A stretch of 64,000 nt of DNA from Planifilum fulgidum (GTDB lineage Bacteria; Bacillota; Bacilli; Thermoactinomycetales; DSM-44946): the NCBI RefSeq assembly GCF_900113175.1, contig NZ_FOOK01000012.1, positions 27,497 through 91,496 on the forward strand, read 5' to 3'. Below, in pieces: positions 38,344 to 47,800 of the stretch (position 1 is its first letter; the number at the start of each line of letters is the position of its first letter). The notes beneath the pieces are model-generated. The model did not search any database, had not been told where the DNA came from, and worked only from the letters and a program-made list of their open reading frames with translations. The translations under genes and the position numbers were made by a program.

Positions 38344-39606
38344 ATGCTGACCATCGTGGCGTTTGTTCTGGTGTTGAGCGCGCTCGTCTTCATTCACGAA
38401 CTGGGACACTTTCTGTTCGCCAAGCGGGCGGGCATATTGGTCCGGGAGTTTGCCATCGGGTTTGGGCCGAAACTGTTTTCGGTCTTCAAGGGGGAAACCC
38501 TGTATTCGATCCGGGCGCTCCCCCTGGGCGGTTTTGTCCGGATGGCAGGGGAGGATCCCGAAACGGTGGAGATTCCCACCGGATCGAGGGTGACTGCGGA
38601 ACGGGATGACCAGGGCCGGCTGATCCGGATCCACCTCGGGGATGTTCCCGCGAAGGGCGAAGCCGTCACCGGCAAAGTGATGGAATTGGATCTGGAAAAG
38701 GAGCTCTACCTCGTCCTGGAAGACGAGGAGGGGAGGCAGACGCGCTTTTCCGTCCATCCACGGGCGGTGATCCAGCGGGATGAGAAAAACGTTCTGCAAA
38801 TCGCCCCCCGGGATCGGCAGTTCGGATCGAAGACCGTCGGCCAGCGGGCGGCGACGATCCTGGCCGGTCCGGTGTTCAACATTTTGCTGAGCGTTATCCT
38901 GTTTGCGATTTTGACGATGATGACCGGGGTGGAGACCAAGGTTTCGATCTACAAGGTCAACCCCGACTCTCCGGCGGAGCGGGCGGGCCTGAAGGCCGGC
39001 GACGAGATCGTTTCCATAGACGGGGAACCGATCCGGAATACCGAGGCCGTTTCCATGAACATTCAAAAGTCCAAGGGAGAACCGCTGACCTTTGTGGTGC
39101 GTCGGGCCGGGGCCACCTTCGAGCTCGAAGTGGATCCGGAATGGAACGATCAGAACAAGATGTACTGGATCGATGTGCAGCTCCAGCCCCACATGCGGAA
39201 GGCCACCCTGTCGGAGGCCGTCGCCAGCGGGTTTAAGGACACGTATCTGTGGACGGTGCGGATTTTTGACGGATTCGGCCAGTTGATCACCGGGCAGATC
39301 GGCATCGAAAGTCTCGGCGGCCCGGTGCAGATCGCCTCGATTACAGGTCAGGCGGCCGAGGCGGGCTCCATTCCCCTGATCCGCTGGACGGCGCTGTTGA
39401 GCCTCTATCTGGGGGTGTTCAACCTGTTGCCGATCCCGGCGCTGGATGGGAGCCGGTTGGCCTTCATCGCTTTCGAAGCGATCCGGGGGCGCCCGGTGGA
39501 CCCCAACAAGGAAAGCCTGGTCCATTTCGTCGGATTTGCGCTGCTCATGATGTTGATGCTGGTGGTGACCTACAACGATATCATGCGGGTGTTTTTCAGC
39601 GGATGA
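38344..39606 (+). CDS. rseP: site-2 protease RseP/RasP
   Basis: The 420-residue intramembrane zinc metalloprotease has an HExxH motif in 'FIHELGHFLFAKRAG' in the first membrane span. One PDZ domain ('VNPDSPAERAGLKAGDEIVSIDG') sits in the middle, and the third metal ligand is in 'NLLPIPALDGSRL'. In Bacillus the enzyme cleaves anti-sigma factors and signal peptide remnants. ATG 38344 starts the first hydrophobic segment directly; an in-frame GTG at 38332 is possible. proS, which normally follows, is not here. Confidence 0.95.
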   Translation: MLTIVAFVLVLSALVFIHELGHFLFAKRAGILVREFAIGFGPKLFSVFKGETLYSIRALPLGGFVRMAGEDPETVEIPTGSRVTAERDDQGRLIRIHLGDVPAKGEAVTGKVMELDLEKELYLVLEDEEGRQTRFSVHPRAVIQRDEKNVLQIAPRDRQFGSKTVGQRAATILAGPVFNILLSVILFAILTMMTGVETKVSIYKVNPDSPAERAGLKAGDEIVSIDGEPIRNTEAVSMNIQKSKGEPLTFVVRRAGATFELEVDPEWNDQNKMYWIDVQLQPHMRKATLSEAVASGFKDTYLWTVRIFDGFGQLITGQIGIESLGGPVQIASITGQAAEAGSIPLIRWTALLSLYLGVFNLLPIPALDGSRLAFIAFEAIRGRPVDPNKESLVHFVGFALLMMLMLVVTYNDIMRVFFSG

Positions 39607-39755
39607 TGCGGGAAGGCGGGGGACCCGGAGTCCCACACCCTCTTCTTTGGCCTGTTTGGCTTTTTCGTACTTTTCCTCGGAAAAGATCCTTTCCTTTGTC
39701 TGCGGGAGCCGCCGGCCTCCCCTGACGTACGTTTGCTTGGCGAAGGGGGAAGATC

Positions 39756-40493
39756 ATGTCCAACAAAAAGAAAAAAAAGAACAGTCAAAAGCAGGCGTTG
39801 AAAAAAAGGGCCAAGGCCAGGGAGCGAAGGATCCGGGCGCTGACCCTTTGGACGGCGGTCGTTTTGGTTTTGGTCGGCGGCCTGTATTTCTTGACCTCCT
39901 CCCTTTCCGAGCGGCAGGCGAAGCCGGTGGATGAACAGATCTTCGCCTACGAGAGGCAGCCGGTGATCGGAAATCCCGACGCTCCGGTCAAAATCGTGGA
40001 ATTCGGGGATTACAAGTGCCCGGTCTGCAAACGGTTCGCAGAGGAAATCTTTCCCCAGCTGAAACGGGATTTTCTGGACACGGGCAAAGCGGGGATGTAT
40101 TTTATCGACAAACCGTTTATCGGTGAGGACTCCGTGACGGCCAGCATGGCCGGGGAAGCGGTCTTCAGGCAAAAACCGGAGGCCTTTTGGACTTACTACA
40201 AGGCGGTGTATGCCCATCAGGGATTGGAGACCGACCGGTGGGCCACGGTGCCGTTTCTCGTGGAGCTGGCCAAAAAAGAAGTGCCGGATATCGACCACGC
40301 CAGGATGGAGCGGGAGTTGAAGAACCAGGCCCACATGGAGGAGATCGAGGCGGACCGGAAGATCGCCGCGGAATTGGGGGTCGACTCGGTGCCCACGCTC
40401 TTTATCAACGGGAAGCGGGTGGATCAGAATGTCGTGTTCGATTATCCTTCCCTGAAGAAGCAGATTGAAGAGGCGCTTCAGGAAAGCCGTTAA
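39756..40493 (+). CDS. bdbD: DsbA-like thiol-disulfide oxidoreductase (BdbD type)
   Basis: The 245-residue protein has a very basic N-terminus, one membrane anchor (about 30-50) and an extracytoplasmic thioredoxin fold with an inserted helical domain. The active site is Cys88-Pro-Val-Cys91 ('DYKCPVCKRF'), and the cis-proline loop is 'SVPTLFING'. It should introduce disulfides in secreted proteins, for example competence pilins, and is reoxidised by the BdbC protein encoded 15 bp downstream. Confidence 0.92.
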   Translation: MSNKKKKKNSQKQALKKRAKARERRIRALTLWTAVVLVLVGGLYFLTSSLSERQAKPVDEQIFAYERQPVIGNPDAPVKIVEFGDYKCPVCKRFAEEIFPQLKRDFLDTGKAGMYFIDKPFIGEDSVTASMAGEAVFRQKPEAFWTYYKAVYAHQGLETDRWATVPFLVELAKKEVPDIDHARMERELKNQAHMEEIEADRKIAAELGVDSVPTLFINGKRVDQNVVFDYPSLKKQIEEALQESR

Positions 40494-40508
40494 AGAGGGG
40501 GTCGGATT

Positions 40509-40925
40509 TTGGGCTGGGTTCGCGGTTACGCCCTTTACATGGCATGGCTGGTGGCGCTCGTCGCGACGGGCGGAAGCCTCTATTTCAGCGAAGTGGCCGG
40601 TTTCATCCCCTGTGAATTGTGCTGGTATCAGCGGATCCTGATGTATCCCCTTGCGGTGATTCTCGGGATCGCTTCGTACCGGGACGACCGTTCCGTCGTC
40701 CCTTACGTGCTCCCCCTCACCGCGGGCGGCGCCGCCTTATCCGCTTTCCACTATCTTCTGCAGAAAGTGCCCGGGATGGCGGCGCTTTCTCCCTGCAGGG
40801 AGGGGATTCCCTGTTCCGGGCAATACATCAATTGGCTGGGCTTTATCACCATTCCTTTTTTGGCCTTTGTCGCTTTTGTCCTGATTTCCCTGCTGATGTG
40901 GGCGGCCAGGAAGGGGACGGATTGA
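40509..40925 (+). CDS. bdbC: disulfide bond formation protein (DsbB family, BdbC type)
   Basis: The 138-residue four-span quinone reductase reoxidises BdbD. The first cysteine pair is Cys35/Cys38 ('IPCELCWYQR') and the second is Cys96/Cys102 ('LSPCREGIPCSG'), matching DsbB topology. The start is TTG 40509 behind GAGGGGG. The downstream 185 bp to the VOC gene contain no recognisable feature. Confidence 0.93.
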   Translation: MGWVRGYALYMAWLVALVATGGSLYFSEVAGFIPCELCWYQRILMYPLAVILGIASYRDDRSVVPYVLPLTAGGAALSAFHYLLQKVPGMAALSPCREGIPCSGQYINWLGFITIPFLAFVAFVLISLLMWAARKGTD

Positions 40926-41110
40926 AACGGAAGCGGAGCATCTCTTTTCGGGGCGGAATCCGGCCTTCCCCCATAGACGGGGACGGTTGACGGGGCATGC
41001 CCGCTTCGGAACCGTGGCGCATTCGGGTCTGGGGGATTGTCCGCTTGTGGCGCGTCCCGCATCCGGTCGCCGCATGATCCGGATATCCGATTCGGGGGGA
41101 TGAGGATCCC

Positions 41111-41488
41111 ATGGCATTTAAGTTTACGGGCATTGATCACGTCCAGTTGGCCGCGCCGAAGGGCAGTGAAGAGGAGGCCCGCAGGTTTTTCGGAGAAATT
41201 TTGGGGATGGAGGAAATTCCGAAGCCCGACAATTTGGCAAAACGCGGGGGTGTCTGGTTCCGGTGCGGCATGCATGAACTGCATATCGGCATTCAGGAGG
41301 ACTTCGCTCCCGCCAAAAAGGCGCATCCCGCCTTTCATGTCGACAATCTGGAGGCCTTGCGCCAGCATTTGGCCGCCAAGGGGGTTCCCATTGTGGAAGA
41401 TGAACCCCTTGAGGGAGCCCTTCGCTTTTATGTGCATGATCCCTTCGGCAATCGCATCGAATTCTTGCAGCGGTTAAATGGTTCATGA
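41111..41488 (+). CDS. VOC family (glyoxalase-fold) protein
   Basis: The 125-residue protein contains two beta-alpha-beta-beta-beta modules of the vicinal-oxygen-chelate fold. Candidate metal ligands are His10 ('GIDHVQLA'), a His in 'HELHIGIQ' and a Glu in 'GNRIEFLQ'. Members act as glyoxalases, dioxygenases or antibiotic-binding proteins; substrate unknown. GGGGGATGAGGA precedes the ATG. Confidence 0.85.
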   Translation: MAFKFTGIDHVQLAAPKGSEEEARRFFGEILGMEEIPKPDNLAKRGGVWFRCGMHELHIGIQEDFAPAKKAHPAFHVDNLEALRQHLAAKGVPIVEDEPLEGALRFYVHDPFGNRIEFLQRLNGS

Positions 41489-41638
41489 ACGGGAGGCCTT
41501 TCTGAAGGCGGATCAGGAGGGGTTTGATTCTCCCGCAATCTGGGCGGGCCCGATCCATGAGCCGCATCTTCAACGCCTTCCCGCCGCATTCGGCTCGAAG
41601 CGCGAGACGATAAAAGCGGTGGAGGGACGCTCTTTTAT

Positions 41639-41676
41639 AAGCCGTCGCTTTTCCGCATCGGGAAAGGCGACGGCTC
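41639..41676 (-). terminator. hairpin directly after the MFS gene
   Basis: AGCCGTCGC pairs with GCGACGGCT around an inner imperfect stem. On the minus strand the tail is TTATAAAAG, weak for a terminator, but the stem abuts the MFS stop codon. Confidence 0.4.
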
Positions 41677-42876
41677 TTATGTTGGGGTGTGCGGAATGTT
41701 CATGCCTGCGGCCTTGCGTTGGAACAGCGAGAACAAGGTTGCCCCTGTCACCGGGAGCAAAAGGGCCAGATAGGAGCTTTCGACGCCGCAGTGCGACGCG
41801 ATCCAGCCGAGGATCGGACCGCCGATCGCCACGGCGCTCTGGTTGCACAACATGCGATAGGATGCCATGCGGCCGTGGTATTGCGGATCCGTCGCCATTT
41901 GCTGCACCGTTTGCAACAACACGCGAATCCAGGTGGTGCCGGCGCCGATCAAAAAGACGCCGACGAACGAAACCGGAAGGGACGGTGAAAGACCGACACA
42001 AAGGAGGCCGGCGGCAACAAGCAGCAGGGAGCGGGTCGCGACCGACCGGCCGCTCCTTTTCCACCACCAAGTGCCGAGGATTCCGGCGACGATGCCGCCG
42101 ATTGAGATTGTCGCGGCCATGATTCCGTATATTTGTACCGAACCGTTCAAAAAATCCTTGACGTATACGGGCAAAAACGCGGCGCTCGTATGGAGGACGA
42201 GCTGGCCGACAAACATGATCGTGAACAACCCGAGAAGGAACGTGTTGTTCCTTAAATAGGTGAAGCCGCTGACAAGGTCGGAAACCGCCGTTGTTTTTTT
42301 ATGACCGCGGTCCAGGGCGGTCTTGTGTTTCACCGGCATCAGCGCGACCGTTCCGAGGAGGAAGCAGCAGATGACGGCGGCCATGGACGAGGCGGCTGAA
42401 AAATATGCCATGACCGTGCCGCTCAGGGATGAGCCGAGCAACGCCCCCAGATCGGAAGCCGCTCCGGCTCGCGTGAAGATCTTCGGCAATTCTTCCTTTG
42501 CGAACGCCTCCGGCAAAAACGCCTGCAACGCCGGACGATACAGGGAACCGGTCACTTGGAGGAGCATGTGCGTCCCGATGATCAGCCAAGGTTTTGCGAC
42601 CCCGGCGCCGATGGCGATCGTCACGGAGATCATCACGGCGATGATCAGGAGGTTGGCGGACAAAATCAAGCCCTTGCGATGGAAGCGGTCGACGATGACA
42701 CCGATGACCAAGTTCAGAAACAGACCCGGCACAAATCCGAGGCCGACGAGCAATCCGGTATAGGCCGGGGATTTGGTCAGTTCGTACAATACCCACGAGA
42801 TCACAAGGAAGTACATGGCGCGTCCGAATTCGACCAGGAAACAAGCGCTGAATACATAAAAGCATGTGCGTCCCAT
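41677..42876 (-). CDS. MFS transporter (putative drug/siderophore exporter type)
   Basis: The 399-residue protein has about twelve membrane spans in two six-helix halves. The motif-A-like loop is 'GVIVDRFHRKGLI' between TM2 and TM3. The overall pattern resembles the EntS/MefA-like exporters that remove macrolides or siderophores. The substrate is unknown. It starts at ATG 42876 behind AGAGGTGG and follows the minus-strand methyltransferase genes after a 129-bp gap with a hairpin. The base composition looks slightly less GC-rich than the flanking core genes, which fits an acquired block. Confidence 0.85.
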   Translation of the reverse strand: MGRTCFYVFSACFLVEFGRAMYFLVISWVLYELTKSPAYTGLLVGLGFVPGLFLNLVIGVIVDRFHRKGLILSANLLIIAVMISVTIAIGAGVAKPWLIIGTHMLLQVTGSLYRPALQAFLPEAFAKEELPKIFTRAGAASDLGALLGSSLSGTVMAYFSAASSMAAVICCFLLGTVALMPVKHKTALDRGHKKTTAVSDLVSGFTYLRNNTFLLGLFTIMFVGQLVLHTSAAFLPVYVKDFLNGSVQIYGIMAATISIGGIVAGILGTWWWKRSGRSVATRSLLLVAAGLLCVGLSPSLPVSFVGVFLIGAGTTWIRVLLQTVQQMATDPQYHGRMASYRMLCNQSAVAIGGPILGWIASHCGVESSYLALLLPVTGATLFSLFQRKAAGMNIPHTPT

Positions 42877-42964
42877 TTTCCACCTCTGCCCTGAACGCGT
42901 TTTGGCGGCGGCCGGGAGGAGAAGGGTGGGACATGGGGAGAGGTCGCCGCCGTCGGCTTGAAGA

Positions 42965-42988
42965 GACGGCCGGATGCATGGCCGTCTC
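42965..42988 (-). terminator. weak hairpin terminator after the first methyltransferase
   Basis: AGACGGCC/GGCCGTCT, an 8-bp stem with an 8-nt loop, is followed on the minus strand by CTTC only, so termination would be partial and MFS expression by read-through is possible. Confidence 0.4.
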
Positions 42989-43005
42989 CTTCGCCGAAGG
43001 GTCCT

Positions 43006-43791
43006 TCAATCCTTCCGGGCGATCCAGAGGGTCCACCGGTCCCGGTCCGGGAAGGGTGCGGTGACGCCTTGGCGGGTCAGCTCTTCCTTGATGAAACCGA
43101 CCAGACTGCGCAATTCTTCATCCGACAACCGGTGGAGGATGGACCGGCCGATGCGGCCCAGAAAGTCTTTTTCCAATTCCCTGAAGTTAAGAAAAACTTT
43201 TCTCGTTTCCCAAAATCGCCGGGTTTTCACCATGTGAAAGCCCGCTTCCTGGAGGGAGCGCTCAAGGCCGTGCAGATGGGGGCGGCGCCGGTTTTCTTCC
43301 TCCATCAACCGGGGAAACCGCTCAAAGAGGTAGCCGCGAAGATGATCGGGACCACCGGGAAGCCGGCAATCTTCCGGGGTGCGGTCCTGGACGACGATCC
43401 AGCCTCCCGGACGAAGCAACCGATGGGATTCCTTAAACACCTCGGCCGTCTTTTCCGCGGAGAAGTGGTGAATCACCGCCCGCAGCAATACCAGGTCGCA
43501 GGACGAATCCGGCAGGCCGGTGTCGGCGGCGTCGGCCTGAATCCACCGGATCGGACGCGCCGTCTTTTGCCTGCGGGCCGCCGCCAGCATTTCTCCGGAG
43601 AAATCCACGCCGGTGACCCGCGCGCCCATCTCCGCCATCGCCCGGCTGTAGATTCCCCCGCCGCAACCGATATCGGCGACGTCGATGTCCCTCAGATCGG
43701 TCACGCTTTGCATGAGGGCCTTCCACTCGGAGGAGGCGGTGCGGGACGCGTAGGAGAAGCGGTTTCCGGGATCGAAAAAATCGATGGTCAT
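43006..43791 (-). CDS. class I SAM-dependent methyltransferase
   Basis: The 261-residue enzyme has the SAM-binding motif 'VADIGCGGGIYSRAMAEMG' (near residue 38), the acidic 'VTGVDFSGEM' and 'LRPGGWIVVQD'. The C-terminal ~100 residues are helical and probably recognise the substrate. It is a Methyltransferase_11-type small-molecule enzyme with no identifiable target. It lies 55 bp from a second, only distantly similar methyltransferase in the same direction. Confidence 0.85.
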   Translation of the reverse strand: MTIDFFDPGNRFSYASRTASSEWKALMQSVTDLRDIDVADIGCGGGIYSRAMAEMGARVTGVDFSGEMLAAARRQKTARPIRWIQADAADTGLPDSSCDLVLLRAVIHHFSAEKTAEVFKESHRLLRPGGWIVVQDRTPEDCRLPGGPDHLRGYLFERFPRLMEEENRRRPHLHGLERSLQEAGFHMVKTRRFWETRKVFLNFRELEKDFLGRIGRSILHRLSDEELRSLVGFIKEELTRQGVTAPFPDRDRWTLWIARKD

Positions 43792-43846
43792 GGAAGCACC
43801 TCCTTTTATTGATGTTTGATAGCTCCCGCGGCGAAGGGATGTCGGG

Positions 43847-44608
43847 CTACTTTTCCGCGACCCACATGCCCTTGCGCAGGATCAGGCGCGCCGGTTCTGC
43901 GGGGAGAAGCAGCAGATCCCGCGCCCGTCGCGGGGCGTTTCGGAGCAGGCGGAGGGCTTCTTCCTTCTTGTGGGCGGGGGTTTTGGCCCTCAGGAACCAC
44001 TCTTCCAGGACGACGGGCGTCTCCCATTTTCGCCGCAGGGAAACGGCGGCAAAGCCGGCTTCCCGGAGCAGGCGCGTCCAGCCGGCCAGGGTGTGAGCCC
44101 GGAAATGGGAGGGGTCCCGGAGGGTTTCAACCCGGTTGAGCAATTCGTCGACATCTTCGGGCACATAATTGTCCACCAGGATCATCCGACCGCCCGGAAC
44201 CAACACCCGGCGGGCCTCGGCAAAAGCCCTTTCCGCCCGGGGAAAGTGATGGGCGGCGATGCGGCAGGTGACCACGTCAAACAGCCGGTCCGGAAAGGGA
44301 AGGCGCTCGGCGTCCCCTTCCGCCCAGGTGACATTGCCAATGCCCCGCCGTTCCGCTTCTTCCGCGGCGATGCGCAGCATCTCCGGCGTCAAATCACAGC
44401 CGACGACCCGGCGGACGCACCGGCTGAGGGCGAAGGCCGTGTGTCCGGTGCCCGTGGCGATGTCCAGAGCCAGGAAGGGGGAGGGGTGCCGCCTGATTTC
44501 CTCGATGATCCATTCCAGGTCCCTCCCTTTGGCGTGGATCGCGCTGTCCCGGTAGTTGCGGCCGGATTGTTCAAACTGTTTTTTCGCCTTTTCCTTGACG
44601 TCGTCCAT
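43847..44608 (-). CDS. class I SAM-dependent methyltransferase (UbiE-like)
   Basis: The 253-residue enzyme has motif I 'ALDIATGTGHTAFALS', 'VVGCDLTPEML', 'AERLPFPDRLFDVVTCRIAAHHF' and 'VLVPGGRMILVDNYVPE', all of the UbiE/COQ5-like group that acts on many small molecules. ATG 44608 is preferred, 6 bp after GGAGGAG; ATG 44614 abuts that site. It heads the minus-strand block methyltransferase-methyltransferase-MFS, an arrangement that suggests modification and export of one compound. Confidence 0.85.
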   Translation of the reverse strand: MDDVKEKAKKQFEQSGRNYRDSAIHAKGRDLEWIIEEIRRHPSPFLALDIATGTGHTAFALSRCVRRVVGCDLTPEMLRIAAEEAERRGIGNVTWAEGDAERLPFPDRLFDVVTCRIAAHHFPRAERAFAEARRVLVPGGRMILVDNYVPEDVDELLNRVETLRDPSHFRAHTLAGWTRLLREAGFAAVSLRRKWETPVVLEEWFLRAKTPAHKKEEALRLLRNAPRRARDLLLLPAEPARLILRKGMWVAEK

Positions 44609-44882
44609 GGGCATCTCCTCCCTTTCCGGGACCGATTTTGTTTCGTTGTATGAAACTTAATTTCTCCTGGTGATATAAATGTACTGCAAGGGGACTCGGA
44701 CTGTCAATTGATTGTGAGAAAAAAGGAGTGGAGACGCCCTTTGCGGAAGATATTTTTGCGGCCGGCCGGGGCGTCCCGGCCGAAAGAAAAAACCGCCTGC
44801 GGCTGTGGTTCCCTTGTCCATTTTTTGATACACTGATGGGAGCGAGAAAAGGTGTTGGTGGAAAAGGGGAGGTTTGGACCCC

Positions 44883-47800
44883 ATGGCGACGCCGGAGGTC
44901 AAGAGGGAGAGACTGGAGCAGCTCTTTTCCCGGGCGGACCTGCCGCGGGAATGGCTGGACAAGCATTTTGAGGGCGCCTATATCGAAAAGATTCAAGTCA
45001 GCCTTTCCCGAAAAACCTGGACGCTGTTTCTCGGTTTGAAGCGTCCGGTTCCGCCTCATGTATGGAAGGAAATGGAATCCCGGCTCCAATCGGCCTTGGG
45101 CCGTGGGGCCGGGGTGTCGATCCGCCTGCGGCCGGCGGGCTCCGATCCGGAACAGCTCGTCCGCTTGTACTGGGAATGGATCCGGAAAAAGGTGGCGGAG
45201 GATGTGTCCGCGGCCGCCGCAGGCTGGATGGGAAGGGCGGAGTGGCGCTGGGAGAAGGACGGGATCGTCATCACGTTTCCCCATCCGATGATGGTCCGGA
45301 TGGCCGAGCAAAAGCGCCTGGACCGGGTGATCGCATCGATCATCCGGGAGGTGTCCGGGACGGAGATCCGCGTCACCCTGGAAAGCCGGCCGCTGGAAGA
45401 GGAGCAACACCGGTTTCGCGAACAACAGCAGGCCGAGGAACAAAAATTGAAGGAGCAGGCTCTGGTGGAGAGGGAGTCGGCCTCCGCACCGAAACCGGAG
45501 GCTGCCCCCGACGGGGAGCTGGTCATCGGGTATGCGATCCGGGAGGAGCCGGTCCCGATTCGCCGGATTACCGAAGAAGAACGGCGCGTGGTGCTGAAGG
45601 GAGAGGTGTTCAAGGCGGAAATCCGGGAGTTGCGCAGCGGGCGAACGCTTCTCACCTTCAACTTGACGGATTTCACCGATTCCATCCAGGTGAAGATGTT
45701 TGCCCGGGACAAGGAGGACGCCGCCCTCTTGTCCCGGGTGAAGGACGGAATGTGGGTGATCGTGAGGGGGTCCGTCCAGTATGACAACTTCGCCCGCGAG
45801 CTGGTCCTCATCGCAAACGATCTCAATGAAACGGAGCCGGTGAGGCGCGTCGACAACGCCGAAGAAAAGCGGGTGGAGCTCCATCTGCACACGGCAATGA
45901 GCAATATGGACGGAGTGAGCGATCCCGGAGAGGTGGTGAAGCGGGCCGCGGAATGGGGACATCCCGCCGTGGCCATCACCGATCACGGGGTGGTTCAGGC
46001 TTTTCCCGAGGCGTATGCCGCGGCCAAGAAGCACGGCATCAAGGTGATCTACGGGGTGGAGGCCTATCTGGTGGACGACGGAGTTCCCATCGTGATGCGG
46101 CCCGCCCCCCGGAATCTGGCGGAGGATACCTATGTCGTCTTTGACGTGGAGACGACGGGGCTGTCCGCCGTTCACGACACGATCATCGAACTGGCGGCGG
46201 TCAAGGTGCGGGGCGGAGAGATCGTGGACCGCTTCAGCTCCTTTGCCAATCCGCACCGGAAGCTGACGTCGACGATCACCGAATTGACGGGCATCACCGA
46301 TGAGATGCTGGAGGGTGCCCCGGACGTGGAGGAGGTGCTCCGGCGCTTTCTCGATTTCGTCGGCGACAGCGTGCTGGTCGCTCACAACGCCCGCTTCGAC
46401 ATGGGATTTTTCCAGATGGGCGTTCGGCGGCTGGGCCTTGATGCCATCACCAATCCGGTGATCGACACGCTGGAGATGGCCCGCTCCCTCTATTCGGGCC
46501 TGAAAAATTACCGGCTGAACACCCTGTGCAAACACTTCGGCATTGAACTGAAGCAGCATCACCGGGCCATCCACGACGCGGAGGCGACCGGTCATCTGCT
46601 GTGGAAGATGGTGGAGGACTGCCTGGCGAGAAAGATCACCCGCCTCGACCAGTTGAACGAGGTGACCGGACGGCGCGATGTGTCCCGGCTTCGGCCGTTC
46701 CACGCGGTGCTGCTGGTGCGGAATCAGACCGGCCTGAAGAATTTGTACAAGCTGATCTCCCTGTCTCATCTGGAATATTTTCATCGCGTTCCCCGCATTC
46801 CGAGAAGCGAACTGGAGAAGCACCGGGAGGGGTTGATCGTCGGTTCCGGTTGTGAAAAGGGCGAGCTCTTCGAGGCCGCCCTGCAGAAGTCGCCCCAGGA
46901 AGCGGAGGAAATCGCCCGTTTTTACGATTATATCGAGATCCAACCGGTCGATGTGAACCGCCACCTGATCGAAAAGGGCATCGTGGAAAGCGAGGAACGG
47001 CTCCGGGAGACGAACCGGCTTTTGGTCCGGATCGGCGAAAAGCTGGGCAAGCCGGTGGTGGCGACGGGCAACGCCCACTACCTGGATGAATGGGAGTCGC
47101 TGTACCGGGAGATCCTCACGGCCAACCAGAACGGTTTTCGCCGGAAGGATCCCCTCCCGCCCGCCCACTTCCGGACGACGGAGGAGATGCTGGAGGAGTT
47201 TTCCTATTTGGGAGAGGAAAAGGCGCGGGAGGTGGTGATCACCGCCCCGCGGAGCATCGCCGATCAGATCGAGGAGCTGGCCCCCTTCCCGGACGGCACG
47301 CATACGCCCATCATCGAGGGGGCGGACGAGGAGCTTCGCCGGATCTGCTATGAGACGGCGGAGAAGACCTACGGCTCGCCGCTGCCGGACATCGTGCGGG
47401 AGCGGCTGGAAAAGGAACTTGGCAGCATCATCAAGCACGGCTTTGCGGTCATTTATCTCATCTCCCACAAGCTGGTGACCAAATCCCTTTCCGACGGCTA
47501 TCTGGTGGGGTCCCGCGGTTCGGTGGGTTCGTCCTTCGTGGCGACGATGAGTTCGATCACCGAGGTGAATCCCCTGCCGCCCCATTATGTCTGTCCAAAT
47601 TGCAAACACAGCCAATTTATCACGGATGGGTCCGTGGCGTCCGGCTTCGATTTGCCCGACAAGGATTGTCCCGAGTGCGGCACGAAGATGCGGAAGGACG
47701 GCCACGACATTCCCTTTGAGACCTTCCTGGGATTTGAGGGGGACAAGACGCCGGATATCGACTTGAACTTCTCGGGGGAATACCAGCCGAGGGCCCACAA

